NCBI GenBank assembly: GCA_964017195.1
Contig: OZ024897.1
Span: 8,445,951 to 8,509,950, forward strand
Reading direction: 5' to 3'
From: Siderastrea radians
Lineage: Eukaryota > Cnidaria > Anthozoa > Scleractinia > Rhizangiidae
DNA: 64,000 bases
Shown here: positions 35,101-50,572 of the stretch, piece after piece
How the letters are laid out: each line of letters begins with the position of its first letter
Position numbering within the stretch: position 1 is the first letter of the stretch
Made by a program: the position numbers and the translations under genes
Notes under the pieces: generated by a model
What the model saw: the letters and a program-made list of their open reading frames with translations, nothing else
Told to the model about the DNA's origin: nothing
The model's database searches: none

Positions 35101-38100
35101 TCCATCTCACTGCTTACAGTGTGTTTGGCTGTTTGGAATAACATACCTAGAGCAGGTTTCTTGGCTTGAAAGGCATCTTCAGTAGCAAACAACGTTTGTG
35201 GAAATCGAATAAAAATCTTTGACCTGCCAAATAAAACCACAGTACCATTAATTTCTAACTTTGAAAATACTAAGGCAGGGCTCTAGAAACATATACAGGA
35301 AAGAGATCCTATGTTGAAGAATTCGAACACCAGCATTAACAAGTACTATACAAAATATCAAACTTCAGAGGGGCTGTGTCACAGCAATCCAGTCCACCCT
35401 TACTTGCTATTGAGCTTAACATTAGTGAAGAAATTACTTGTAAATGACAAAATCACAGAGCTCTTTGTTACAAACAAATATGTATCACGAGCGTAACATT
35501 TAAATTTACAAACAACAGAGATAAACTTTGAAAACTGTTCAGCCTAACAGTTTTTCAAAAACCCCAATCCGTGTTAATCTTCTTCAGTTTGGCCCATCCA
35601 TGCCTTCTTTTGAGTTGGCTATGCTACAAAACCTTTCATCAATGTTTTAAGTGGTTATTTTTGTTTCGCTTAATCTGGTGGCCAGGTCCTAGTGGCTGAA
35701 TTTTGCTAAATTTCATAACACAGCTCCTTTAAACATGACGTTATTACTATTTCGAAAATTCTCTGGTACACACTATAGTCATGTACAGATTAGGCCCAAG
35801 ATGACAACTCACTTTCCAATCCTGTATTCATTTGGTTTATATTTGAGATGCTCACAGATTTTTTTCACTCCTTCACCTGGGTTATCTGGGTACAAATTCA
35901 ACAAACAAAAAATTACACTTCAATCACTGTTTTCAACTTATTCTTCACTAACCACATGTGCACAATTTAGTCTGTTTGCACATGTAATCTCAGCCACATT
36001 ATGGTTGAATTTCTCTGAACGACCACACTTGCAAGCTACCAACACGGCAAAATCCTCCTTGAATTAGTTCTTGGTCAAACATGATGCTTTCTAGAATCAC
36101 CTGTGAAAGACCATCTCTTGTAAATACGAGAGGAGTAAAATGCTGTTTCAGTGGTACTCTGTACGAACAATAAACAGGGCTGAAAGTATCCTTTCAGGCC
36201 CTTTTATATTGAGAAACTAACAGTTGGTCCCTGGTAACTCAAACCTTCAAGGAAAGCAAAAAAGGTTGGAGTCATCAGGAGATGACATCACACCATGGCA
36301 TCAGACCAGAAATGAGCGGATAAACCATTTTACATTTATGGTCCAGACTTCATTACAATTCAAACAGAACTCTTTTCACTTCAAATATCAGCTAAACTTC
36401 TCACACACACAGCAAAAATATACCATATCAACACCAGACCATCTCTTTTGCTCACTACCACCACAAAAACACATCTAGTTTTTCTTAAAGATACCCTTTT
36501 TATCACACAAAACACACATGCTGTAATACACATAATTTTTTTTGTTTTCTGAGATATGGTACTTGTTGTTGGAGAATGTTTGAAGTCATACTTCTTCAAA
36601 AAAGGTTCAAGTTGTCAAGGGTGAAATTACAGTAAATGAATGAAGCAAATCCACCACAAATCAATTTTAGTTTGCGGTAATACGAAGTTTGAGTTATCAA
36701 TGGTCCAGTTTATTCACAGTTGACAAGAGAAGATACCATTCACTTACCATACCAAGTTGGCCATGTATCTGGACACAGGCACTTGTACCTGTTAAAATGA
36801 AACATTAACTAAAAATAATACTTTAACATACAGTTTTTACCTGTCATGTTTTTACTGAGGAAGCAAACAAAAAGTACAGGAGGTACTAATAAAATAGAGA
36901 TCAGGAGGTACTAATAAAACACGGCTCAAATCGTACCTTTGCAGGAAGAATGGAAAAGGTCTCCGATAGGCAAACCCAGCTCTTCTTACTCTCAAATTCT
37001 CCATCAAACCCAGGTATTTTACCTGATGTCGCACAAGTTCATCTTGGAAGACAGCTGTGTAAGATAAAACAGGCTGATTAAGTTGCTAAGCTTTGTGTTC
37101 TGATTAATGTAAAAAAGTGGGATATGTTATTTTCAAAAAAACATTTTGCACAATAAGAACAGTTTGTCCAGGCTGAGGACCCCAATAGAGGTGCAATATA
37201 ATTTTCTGAAGGTGTGTTGAAGCCAGTTACAGTTGGAGGGATGGTTGTCTTGTCTTTTCTTTGCTGACATTATTTTAGCGTGATTGCAGCTTTTCAACTC
37301 AAGCTTTCAACTGATATCCATCCAACAATGGTGTGCTGGATAGGGATCAATAACATGACATTACATTCAATTACATTAGCTGGATTTTGATAGCCATCTT
37401 TAATTTCGCAGTCCATGATCACTACCCAAAATGATTAATGCACTTATAACAGATTGCTAAGTTTGGTTCCTTATTTCAATTTAATGAAAACTGTCATTAA
37501 ATTAAGGTAAATTTGGTTTGGTTGACATCTTTATAAACTCTGCAAGTACAGAATGGTCTTTTGAGCTTTATACTAACAGAGTTTTTAAAGATGTCAACTA
37601 TATTGAATCACCATAACAGTCATAATCATTAAACTTCATAGACACTAAAAAAGAAAGCTTTCTAATTCTTTTATGAAATCCAAGCTCAAAATAGCTCATC
37701 TTCATTTCATTTTTCTCAACTAATTACAGTATACTAAAGAGCTAGTCTAGGATGGTGGTAAAAATAAATAATAAACTCAATCATTGTAGTTGGCACTGGA
37801 TATTAATGAAATGTTGCATGTAACTCAACGTGCCTTAAGCCTTAATGGTGGTCTAGGATTTTTGAAAGGGGGGTGGCTGTCCTGACAGAACAATATTGGA
37901 ACAATCAAAGACAAAATCGCCTCCCAGTCAGTGATAGCTCTGTTCCCTTTCATAATTTTAAGCTTAAACTCCCAAAGAGAGGGGTGGCTAGCCACCCCAT
38001 CCACCCCCCCCCCCTCACCCCCAAGATCTGCCCCTGCCTTTAAACCCTAATATCAGCATGCATATTCTCCACACTGTTCTCCATACATTTTCTGGGGTAC

Positions 38101-41100
38101 TGATAAGGAGAATTTGTTTAACAATCAAGACCTTTTTGACTTGCTGATCATTTCCTTTATTCTTGTGACATTTATGTTTTATTTAACAGTGATATGAAAA
38201 GACAAAATTAGATGCTGGTCACTCCTAGGGGTTAAAGGGTTAACTTGGCCAATAATAAAAGATGCACGGACGAGATATCTGTCTGTATTTTCAAAATTTT
38301 TTACAAGCATAAATCAATTGTCTAACCTGCTTTCTTTGTGTCATTTGGCTTGATACATCTCACATAAGATGGTTGCTTGCACATCAAGATTGTCATCAGG
38401 TTATTCAAACTTGTCTTGAACTGAGTTCCTGCCTGATGAGCAACACAACACATATTGAAATTAACTATATCCACTTGCAAGTTACCAAAGTTTGCCAAAC
38501 AAAGAAACAATCAGAGTTGTTTCCAGAATGTTTCTTTGTTTTCATGCACTTTCACCATTTCATGTGAGAGCAGAATGTTTCTAAAAAATGCAGGAACATT
38601 TTTTGCATTGCAAATTGACCAGCAATGCACTCGTCAGCATTGTGCTACAGGCTGCAAAAAAAGTCTCATGTAACAGCTCCTGTAGTTGAGCAATTCTATT
38701 TATTTGTAAGGCATTACTCCTTACCGTTTCTGGCCTTTTCAGTGACAACATCTCCTTCTGAGGAAATACCTCTGATGTGATGCAGTTGGTACTGTTGCAC
38801 ATTGCCTGGTGAGATAATGATCGTAACAAACATTTAAGATGCAAAATATGACCCAAAAAGGCAACTTCCTCACCTAAAGAATGGACTAAATGGGGAATCC
38901 ACCATGCTAATATCACTTTTCCAGTGTTTTTGGTGGCCCCATAATGAGTGGCTTAATGGAGTTCCACCACAACTTTATACTTCATCAAAAATATGCTTTG
39001 TTTCTTTGAAACATTTTTATGAAGCCTTCTTGAAATGTGCAAGTAGCCACCAGCTACAGATGACTGTTTGTACCTTACTTCTCGAAAACTCCCTAAGAAG
39101 ACATTTGGAGTCCCTGCCATTGCTTCCATGACTCTTTGTTTGCTACCAGCTAATACTACAATACATTTTGAGAGAGCTGTTTTTCATCAATTATTTCAAC
39201 CATCTTTTTTAACCACCTATTGTACAAGAAGCAGCATTTGTAATGTTGAAAGTAAACACGTGAAAGCTATTACTTCATGGAAACAAAATAAGTTTTGGAA
39301 AAAAGATCCTGGGGTCTTTCTGCAAACACCCGAGTGCATTATCCTCCTGTCATTTGTCAGGTATTGTATTTTAGTTCTGTTTTGGAGTTGTCTTCTTTCC
39401 TTCCTTTGCGTCGTTTGTTTTATGTTGTTTATGATCCAGTACTCACGGAAGAAACCAGATCCTAGCATGGCTTGACCTACCTCTTTCAGATCTCTAAACA
39501 GAAGATTGTTGTTCTTGTCCATAAACCCTAAAATAATTAATGAGTAAGTGAAAAAATAGTCCACAAATGAAAACCAATACCACTGAGCTGCACAGTCATA
39601 TAATTTTTTTACATTATTCTCACTTATTTGTGCAGTGCTTAAATTTTGCAATTCTCGATGATCCAAAAAATTTGTCAAGTTAAAATAAAGGCAAGGAAAA
39701 AGGGGTTGTAAAACTTTAAAGTGTGCAATTTAATACTCAAAAAAAGGAAGTTGTTCAAGAACTGTGATGCATGCGGGTGGAACCACAAATTTGTAATGTA
39801 ACCAGTTGTTGTTGTAATGAATTGTACACCTTGAAGTGTGTGTAAACCTTGAAGTGTGTTAAGTAAAGAATTTTTCTTTCATTTATGACTGTTCAGGTGA
39901 GTCGTCTCTGCTGAATTAAGCTTTTATGTTGAGTGGAAAAGACTGTTCCTCCATGGTGATTAACAATAATTAGAAATTTTCACGGAATTTGATGTCTTTA
40001 AGATTAATTTTCCCTGAAATCATGAAACTTAAAGCTTGAAAAATATAGCTCCGTCATTTTCACAGAACTGAATACTCACAACACTTGAGAATAAAATAAA
40101 TATCCTTATGGTGTTTGGAGATTTACCATTTACATTGTATGTGACATCTCCAGCATAGTGCTTCAATCTGAACTCCTAAGAGGAAATTTAAAATACATGC
40201 AGTCAATGTCAGATACCCACTCTCTAATAAACACCTGAGATCCAATATACATCCCTCTAAAATACACATTTTGAAGTAAATGTCCCCCATCTAATAAACA
40301 CCCCTCATATTGACTAATAAATGCCCCTGTCTACTAAAAGCCTTTTGCAAACAGCTGTTTGAGTCAGACAAGTTAGCCTATCCAGATCACGCCAAAGCCC
40401 AGATACCACTGGTTCTAATATTGGTGACTGCCATTAACTTAACATAATAAACAATGATTTGGTGGACTTGATATCAAAAAGTATGCTGTGATGTAAACTT
40501 TTTAAATTGAATTTTAAAAAGTTGATCCTTCGTTTAAATACTTTTTCAGAAAAAATATAATAAATGCCTTGCTCTATGTAACGCCTCATTCCTATTAAGT
40601 GCCACCAGAAAATCCCCAAAATTTAATAAATGCCCTGGGCATTTATTAGATCATTTACAGAAAGGTATTAATAATTATAATAAGCCAAGAATGGACATTC
40701 TTTTTTGAAAGAAAACAAAACCCACTGAATGAAAAAAAACACACACACACCTCTCTTTGGATAGTCTTTCTTTCACTGTACCCAGATGTAGCATGGCTGT
40801 AAGAAACAAATACGTAAATAAATAAATAAATAACTATAACCAAGTTTGCAAGGTTTTAGAAAATATGCTACTTACCCATCAAAAGTACACTAAGAGGAAA
40901 CAAGCAATGTTAGAATTGAGCAGTGAGAGAATTTAACCCTTTAAGCCATAACAGTGATGAAAAGGAAATTTCTCTTTACATTATCACTACTTGTTCAAAC
41001 ATTCAAATGATGAGAATAAAGCAAGTGATCACCAAGGATAAGGTGTCTTGATATTTAGACAAATTCTCCTTACTAGTTCCATAAGAAATGTATGGAGAAC

Positions 41101-44100
41101 AGTAATGAGAATAGCCATTTATATATCCTAAGAGCTTCAAGGCTTGAAGTGTTCAAGTACCTAATAAAATGGGCATGCTCTCCAATTGTTTTCTCCATCT
41201 TGTCCAGGAATGTCAAGTCCGATACTTCTCCTGGTCGAAGGCATTCCTCATCCTGTCAAAACAATGACCCCAAAATGCATGAAACACAGAAACAGAGTAC
41301 ATCCACAGTTCCTCCAGTAGATGAATTTATAAAACCATCTCAAAGGGATTCATAACAGAAATGATAACTTTGTGGTCTGCAATGTAAAACACAAGTCTAC
41401 CCATACATCATTTATCTCTACAATCCCTGTATATTATTATTATTATTAATTAAATACGGAGTACCACTGAATTAAGTTTTAGATTTCTTAACACCTGTTA
41501 GGTAAAAGGTAAACTTAAAGGTAAAGACATAAAGCACAGGGTACATGTACCATTCCATCACAGCCCCCACCCCTCCCGCTCCCAAGGTTTTATTAGGTTT
41601 TCCTTGTAAAACTTGCCAGTATACACTTGGGTAGAAGGGGTAGCAGATGGTCTTTTGAAAAATTAGGGTCTTGCAGAATTTTTGCTGAAATGTAAGCATC
41701 TTGCAGTCTTGGTTTTTAAGCAGTTCTCTGCATTTTAGAGTCTAGACTTTTCACCAAACTAGTCTCGGAGAATAATTATTTTTTTTGCCCAAGCTGTCTC
41801 AGGTCTTGATTGTTTTGCACAGGTGTCTCTGAGTTTTGACTTTTTAGAAATCTATATTAAAAACAAATCTTGGAGAGTACTGATGTGCTTCAGTAACATC
41901 ACTCATTATCTTCAAGGAATATGTTTATCCCAAAAAGTCTTGCACTTGCACTCAGAAAGCTCTAAAAGGTCGGTCTCCCATTCTAGAAAGTGAAAAAGTC
42001 TTGGGCTTGCACAAGAAAACGTTTGTCTTGCAGTCTCATAAAGCCTCAAATTTATAAACCATTCGCCAGCCCTAGTACAGTGAGGAAATCTGGTGAGAAA
42101 ACAACACAAGAATTCGTAGCAACTAGCCTCGAACCATCAATCTTCTGACCTTACAAATAACCCCAAATATAAATAGGAAATCAGTTTTTGTTGTTCTTGA
42201 AGTTCTAGCAGGTCTTTGTCATCAAGTTAGCATTAAAAGTGTAAATATCTCACCAACAAAGCAATGATGCCTTGATGCCTGGCTTCTATAAGATCACAGA
42301 TCACCTTGTTGTCAAAGAAATCAACCTTTTCCCACTAAAACAAATAACACGTTCAGTTTAATGAACTGAGACTGAAACTGGCTGAGAAGTTTGGAAAACC
42401 AATAGAAAGATGACAGGAATGTGGCATTTGTTACCAGAAACCAGATTTATTAACTTTATAGCTTAACGGTTTAAGGGACAGTTCATTTTTTTATGGGGTA
42501 GTGGTGGTTGGTGGGATTTGATGGTTAGTTCCTGTAATATATAATACACTCCCTCTCTACACTAGAATTTTTTTACCTGCCCCCCCCCCCCACCCTCTTG
42601 TAGTTCTAAATATTTGGGATGACCCCACCCCCCAAAGAAAAACGATAAAGTAAATCTAAAGCTAATCAAGCTTAAATTAAAGTTCTGTCAATTTCAACAA
42701 ACACTGTAGTTTAGAATCAGTCCTGCAGGAGTAAATGTCTGGTAGGGGCTCCAGCGATATCTTCCCCTGAAAAATGTTGAAAATCTAGAGATGCTCTAAT
42801 GCAATTTGGTGCATTCTGAAGTACACAAACAGACAATTAATGCCGGTTTTAAGCTAGTTTGGACACTGTTATCAGTTGATTAGATGTTTAAGAATAGACC
42901 AGCAGAGGCCAAAAAAGAGTTGGCATTACCCTGGCTGTATTTTATAATGAAACAGTTGGTTGGGTAAAGTTGCCGTTTGGTGTATAATAAAGAAGGGGGG
43001 TCTGAGGGCATGCTACCCCAGGAAAATTTGAATTTTCAGAACCTTACAAATGCTATTTTTTGGCATTCTGGCACTGACGTTTTCATTATTACAGATGCTG
43101 TCAGTACAAACTTTTTTGGCAATTTTTTTGGTGACGCCCCTTTACACACCATATTTTCTGGCTGCCCCCCCCCCTTAAAGCCATATTTTTTGGCATGCCA
43201 CCCCCCTCAAATCCTACCAGCCCCCCCCCCCCCCCACCTCATACAAAAATGAATGGTCCCTGAGCGCTGACAAATACATGGCTTGGAATTCATATTAAAT
43301 TGCAATTAAGAAAGTAGCACTAGAGAAAGGGTGATATAAAGGAATTGGGACTAGGGTTTTTACTTTCAAAACATTATGTCGTGTTTAAAGTGAGCTTGAG
43401 GAAGTACCTCTATTCCTTCCTTTTTGTACTCATCTTGTTCTTCTTTTAATGTCAGCTCAATAAACAGCTGTTGAAGCTTCTCATTGCAATAGTTGATACA
43501 AAACTGCTCAAAGCTTAAACAAGAATTAAAGAAAAACACATTTACAGTGGGCAGTAAATTGAAGCAGTACCACCTTAACCTGGGGCTTGTCATTATTTCA
43601 AAGTGATGAAGCTAATTACACTCGCACATTTTGAACAAAAATAAGGGCTAAGAGTATGCGGGTGCTTTATTTTACTTGGAATTGTAATTAGGTTGCCGTT
43701 GTTGTGGTCAATAAATAAATAAATAAGAAGGTCAAGCTTTGTGAAGGTAGTTCTAATTAAATTAATATACCTATTTGCTTCAAAGATCTCAAAGCCATAG
43801 ATGTCCAATATACCCATAAGTGTTTTCTTGCCTCTGTAACTCTGCAATGAGAGCACAATAAAAGTAATTCATCTACAGTTCTTAGCTTAAAATTTATTGC
43901 TACCATAGATCTAATGCACACTGCCCTGTAATAAATGCCAGTGACCATACCATACCTTGTTCACAAGTGAAGTATTGATCCGCTGTACAAGCCATGTAAA
44001 CATTCTGTCATACACAGCCTTTGCCAGTGCATCCCGAGCATATATGGCTTGCTCGCTGGTCAGTGGTGTCTTCACCTATAATTTATATGGTAATTACATG

Positions 44101-47100
44101 TTTGTTGGTTAGTAAATAAATACAATACTTGAGAGTGAATATGTGAAATAATTATGTATGTGAGCTGCGGATGAAATAAATGATGTTGACCCTCACAGTT
44201 AAAGATATTAACTTGAGCAGTTGACGAAAGAACAACCTGAAAAAATTCAGGCTTGAACAGGATTCAAATCTACGACCTCTGTGATACTGGTGCAGTGCTC
44301 TAACCAACTGAGCTATCAAGCCAGCTGAGAGCTGGTCATTTGCGAATTCATAGTAATCTGATTGAACTATCAAGCCAATCTGGGAGCTGGGCATAGTGAT
44401 CCCATAGGTGGTGAAACAAATGAGAGTGAAGATATGAAATAATCATGTATATTTGAACCGTGGATGAAATAAGACACAAACCTTATCTGAGTGCCTGCAC
44501 TTCTAGTGGTACCACAAATGGTGCCCTAATCAGGGACACTAACTAAATGACAGTAGATCTAAAGACTCACCCAAGCATTACAACAAGTGGTAATACTTTG
44601 ATCCTATAAAAGGATCAGGAGTGTCCAGTAACCAGGATGCCATAGGATTTTGAGTGTGATCTTATTGGGATCCTGGGTTAGGATCCTATGAGATCCTGCT
44701 TGAATCCTATTAAGATCCTGTGTAGAATTTCTTCCAGGGTATAATGAATCTAACAAGGTTACAGGCATGCTCTGCCTAAGCTCTAACTCTCCACTGGATT
44801 AGATGCTTGTCCATCGCAGCGTTACCGAGAGAGTAGAAGCTGGGGGGGGGGGGGGGAACATATTTTGTTATGCTTCTCTTAAATTTTGCCAATAACCATT
44901 TATAAATGCTTGGGTAGAGAGAGCCAACGTAAATCAAGCAGAGCCCATACTTGAAATGCAGATCATCAGGTCCAATGGCCAGTCCATTAACTATTTAAAT
45001 TTATAGCGCATTCAAGTGTCTGGTACAGGTGTACCTTATCTCCTCTAGTCTCCACAGTTCGACTTGTAAGTGCTTTCTCCAGTAACTCTTCTGGGCAGCC
45101 AAGAAGCTGTTAAAGATATAACATACAATTTAAACACAATTTTTGAGTAGGTCGTAAAGGTTTCATTAAAAGGCATTTTCGAGCTTCTAAAGGGATTTTA
45201 AGGCTACTTTGTGTCCAAAATTGTTCTCTGGAAATAGACAGTGATAAAAATAAACATCCAGAGGACTAGTCGGGGGGAAAACAAACTTACTGATCTTCTC
45301 ATGTTACACAGACACAGTTCCTCAAAGGAAGACCTCCGGATTCTATTGACAGATAATCGGACTGTCCAACATTTTGCCCTTTGCAAAGTTTATTATTGGG
45401 GGAGGCACAAGGGAATGAAAAACAAGAGGAAAAGGAGTGAGAAGGGGGAAGAAATGTTGCTTGCAAAATAGTAAGAAGTTAAGAAAACACAGGGGAAAAA
45501 CCAAAAAGTTGCATAATTCGTCTGCAAGTGGACAAAAAGTGATGTTTTAGGCCAGCACAAGACATGAACTTTCCATCCCAGGGGGTACTTAGGTATAATG
45601 AAATTATTAGTGACACAGAGGTGTGAAATCCTTTTTTGTGTTTGAAATAATTAGTACTTTTGGTCTTTTTTCTGGCAGACTTCTTTTTCTGGCAGACTCC
45701 TTTTGGGGTAGAAAGATTTTGGATGGACCTTTTTTTAGGGTCGCTAAAAATTGTGTGTACCTCAGCATTCTCAACTTTCTGTCAAACAATTATAGCAGGT
45801 TCATTCATGTGGACAAAAAGGGCTTCTTTAGGTCATATTCTGGGCCACTGCATGGAATTTATTTGAGTGCAGTTTTATTCTAATGGGACTCTCCTGGGGA
45901 ATAAAAATTTGGCTTCATTTGCACCTCCCTATCACTTAAGTATCCCCCATGGGCCTCGCACATCATTGCAAGTCAAGGATAACACTTGGACATAATATTA
46001 TTAATGGTTCCATGCATCCCTCTTGGACAAGACAGACAGCAGTTCAGTGGGGCTCTTGCAACCTGTTTCCCTTGCCAGGAAATTGATAAACATCCTGTGC
46101 TACCTTGTGCATGATGCATTCCCTCTGTAATGGCACCTTATTATTATAACTAATAAGGGATGTGTTGGCAAATCAGGGTGACTTACACCGAGTCCCTTAA
46201 GTTTGTGCCACATAAGAGGAGAGGAAACCCTGTGTAGAGATCCACATTTGTTGACCCTGTGTTCTTATCAGCTAACAATCAGTGTCACACAAAGCATTCA
46301 AGTGAAGCACCCACATAATTTTGCAGCTTACTAATTTTTTGAGGAATAATGTTGTGTTCCCATTTCTAGATCTCTGAGTGATAAAAGTAACCAATTCAAC
46401 AAAGACTCACATGCAATGTGTAGAAGAGAGCAAGAAGATGTTGGCTTAGTTATATACAGTTGAGGTACCATGATCCCTTTTCAGCAAAACTAATTTAATT
46501 TGTTAATTTCCAGTACCTTTGACACAACATTGACAGGTCTTCCATTTTCCAGTTTAACTTCACCATGTTCAACTTCTGGCTCCAAAAACCCAACTGTTCC
46601 CAGGTGGATGACAGATGCAATAATTGCAAACAGCGCATCTTGTTCCTCTGCAGAGAACTCGATAATAGACAAAGCACTCTTCACATGTTTAAAGTTTGCA
46701 ACATCATTTAGAGTCTCCACATGAAAATCACCTCCCTGGAATAAAAAAAATACAAATTAATTATATACAGTGGAACCTCGATTTAACGAAGGGCCAAGGG
46801 ACTGGGGAAATTGGTTCGTTAAATCGAGGTTCCACTGTAATTATAATAAAAAAATAAAATTATAATTTATAATTCAAAGAATAGTCTCTTAAGGGTGGTA
46901 CCTCCTTTTGGAGAGGACAACTTGGACAAGCAACTGGAGTTTAGGTCTCTAAAAGTCTTAACTGTTACATTTACCATACCTGGTTGAGATAGAAATAATG
47001 TGAAGGATCTCGTTTTAGATCAAGGCTCTCCAGTAGCTCATCACTGCCTCCCTGCAACAGCTGGTAGAAGATGTGAAAATTCCTTTCACCTAAGAATCAA

Positions 47101-50100
47101 ATTAAACCAAAAGGAAACAAGTTTATAACTGCCCTTCATTTTACAAGTCAAATTTCAACATAACACACAATGGCTCTTTTAAACAAAAGTTTTCCGTGCT
47201 AGACTCAAAAGGTTTCAGTGCTAAACTCTAAACAACCAGAAAGTCAAGAAAGCAACAAACCTTTTGCTTGATGCACAACCCTGGATTTTTCCAACAAATA
47301 GTTGATGATATGCCCACCAACTGGAGATCCCTGAAACAGAAAATTTTATTCCACTGTTAGTAATTCTGTGCTGTAATAAATGACACCTGAAACCTTCAAG
47401 TATTATCTTTGGGAATGGAAGATTATTGCTAATAGGATATCAAGTAAACACAAGATCAGGACTGTAAAAACCTGGTAGCTAATAAACCTCGCCCACCCGC
47501 TGAAGCTATCCGAATAAGATACACAGGCGGGTGGGAAGGGACAGGAAATTCTACTGTTTGAAATAACAGTGACACTTGAGAACTACATCTAGAGTACCTG
47601 GACAATAACGTTATACTCGGTAAACTAATCATTAACTAGACAATTATTAAAGCTGCCTAGAACTACCGTAGTTCCTCAAATAAATGCCCACGCTCTAATA
47701 AGCACCCTCCCCCGAATAAGCGCTCACCCCCTAGGCCATAAAATCAAACAAGTGCCCCTCTCGAACAAGTGCCACCCTCCCCTCCCACTTCACTTTCATA
47801 ATTAGTAGGGATACAAGGAAAACCTGTTTCTATTACCACTTTATTTATAACATTTTAAGCTTCAACTACAGCAGCATCAGCACAGGAGAATAGTAACTGT
47901 TTCTTTGCCATTAAGTCACTTCCAGTTATTTCTATCTCCATGTGCTTTCAGAATTCTTTTACATTCATTATCTGTTCTTTCAATTTTTGTCCTTATAATT
48001 GCCACGCTCTTGGTAAATGCCGTTAACTTCCCAGGACCAACTAGAACATTCTCTCGTCTTCGAGGACCAGTAATTTCTATGGTAATAAAGTTATTGGGAC
48101 TACGCTATGCTTGATTACCAACCACTGTTTTAATAAACGAAAGACATTAATATTGACGTTCCGTTTACGTGGATATAATGTTGTAGATTTTGTTTTGCTA
48201 TTAAAGATTTAGCCAAAATAAAGTTACAGTTCATTGAAAGGAAAACTTAATAAGCGCCCCCCTCGATTAAGCGCCTCCTTCAGCCGAAATTTTACATAAG
48301 CGCCCAGGCGCTTATTGGAGGAAATACGGTACTCATTTTAACCATGTCAAAATAACACCAAAATTCCAGCAATCTAGAGTACAAATCTAGCACACATCAC
48401 ACAGACAAAGCATTGTACCGAGGAAACCCAATGCTCCTAAGACTTAAAACACGTGTATGCCAATTCCTAGTTAAGAATAAACCTGAAAATCAGTATCATT
48501 TTCAGTCTTGACAGAAGCACTGGGAAAATGCCAAATTAGTTGTCACTAGAAACAGTAGTCTAATTAGGTATATAGATGCAATGGGAGCATCATTTTACTT
48601 CGAAAGAGCACACTCACCTTGAAATCAAACTGAACGTCCATGTACTTGCCAAAACGACTTGAATTGTCATTCCGATTGGTCCTTGCATTGCCAAAAGCCT
48701 TGAATAAATGAATGAATGAATAAATAAATAAGTAAATAAAAACTGAAAGTTACTTTTTTATACAAAAAGGAAATTTTTACCTTGGGTGGCTAGCAGCTGC
48801 CAAATGCATGCAAACATGCCATCAACATTGCTTAGTGCATTCCACTACCATAAAATATTGACAATGAAATCAGTGTAAATCCAGAGGACATCATGGCATA
48901 ATTACCTCCAAAACAGGGTTACTCTCAAGCAGTCGGTCTTTGATTCGCTCCACGTCACCTGAGTAGGTGCTTATTGCTGCCAGATATTCCAAGATCTTCT
49001 TTGAAGCCTCTAAATAAGGTACCAATTAAAAATAATTTTCTTCATTGTGAGGGCTGAGAAAATTGCAATTCAAGTTGCAAGATTAAGAATGCTACTATGA
49101 TGGAGATTACATAATGCACTTGTAATACTCTAACTTGTTTCATGCTAAGGAGTTGAGTGCTGGCCTTACTTGTGGCCTTTGCGTGAATTAAATTCATTCA
49201 GTTGTTTTGGAAATTCATGTTACAAACAGTGTAGGTGGAAGGCAAAATTTTTGTGTTAAACAGCGTCAGGTTCATCACCCTGGTTGGAACACCCCTACCC
49301 AGTTGACTGCCCCTACTGCCCTGAGCACTGCAATGTAAACTCAGCTGTCTGACTAATGTTTTTAAGTTTAAATTTACCTGTTTTTCCAGCTCCACTTTCC
49401 CCTGAGATTAGCACACATTGATCAATTCGCTCCTCTTTCATTGAACGGTAAGCTGTATCTGAGATAGCATAGCTGAAAAGAAAAAAATGGGGAAAGTGGG
49501 AAAGGCAGTACATCACCACTACACCCACTCCCAGCCCCAATCCTTGGGACAGCATTTTTGTTCACCCCCTAGCCTACCCAAAACACAGCTTGTTAAAGAG
49601 GGCAGTTAGAGAACATTCCTTCAGAACTTGGAGATCCAACCCCTCACTTCATCTGCCTCCATGGTAAATAACCATATACTACACAGCTCTCTAAAACAAA
49701 CAGCCAGTCAACAATAGTACCATGTTTGTCTACTTAACCCTATCCCTCTCAAAATGAGAGGAATCATTCAAACAAAAGCTACAGAGCAGTCTGCGTTTCT
49801 TCTTCTTCTTTTTAAGTAATTTTTTTCATTTTTTTCTGAATGAAACAAAATCTAAACCACTGCAATCTGTCATTCTCAGGAGGTTACTTGTATTAAGGAA
49901 ATTAGGACAGTAAATGAAACAGAATTTTGTGGTTGACTCTCTAGGCCCTATTCCATAATTTCACATGTTTTCCTGCCCCAAAAAGAAATGACACGCTCAA
50001 TTCCCATTTGGAGTCACTAAAGGCAGAGTGAGTCAGAGGAATGGCACACAAATTTTGGGTTTGTTTGAACTTCCCATAAAGGATAACAGAGGACTGTGTG

Positions 50101-50532
50101 TAAATTTTTGTTTCATTTGATTTAGGCTTAAAAAGTACTCAAAACAAGTATTTTCCCGGCTCAATACGCATGCTAAAAAGTGTGGTCGGCCACAATTAAT
50201 TAATAGGGCGTAACACAATTAAAGACGTTTTACATTCTTTAAATGTCAATTCATAAAATAAAACATGTCACAATTAACCTCTTATTTAGACAAAATTATT
50301 TTACACATAAAAGATAGTTGTATTACTCGTACTTTATAAATGACATTTTTTATTATTTAGTTGGGCTTTCGTCTACAAATTTATATCTTTATAACATTAA
50401 ATTATTCATGAAGTTGACCACAACAAATAATTGACACATAATACTTTGATTAATTTTGCATCAGCGTGATTCACAAGAAGTGTTAAATATTTAAAATCAT
50501 TAAAAATACCAACGATAATAATAATGATAATA

Positions 50533-50572
<40 letters not shown>

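Noticed and set aside
34758..35141. 127-codon frame starting in the tandem array
   Set aside because: The 64-bp unit is not a multiple of three and the rest is intron without family similarity.
39217..39678. 153-codon frame as a single exon
   Set aside because: Only 39527-39481 is myosin-like ([16 protein letters not shown]); the rest is intron read-through.
40876..40890. Possible 14-bp micro-exon in the myosin (TGTACTTTTGATGG)
   Set aside because: It has AG and GT borders, but including it breaks the frame. Direct joining of the exons at 41161 and 40796 keeps phase and gives the expected family sequence.
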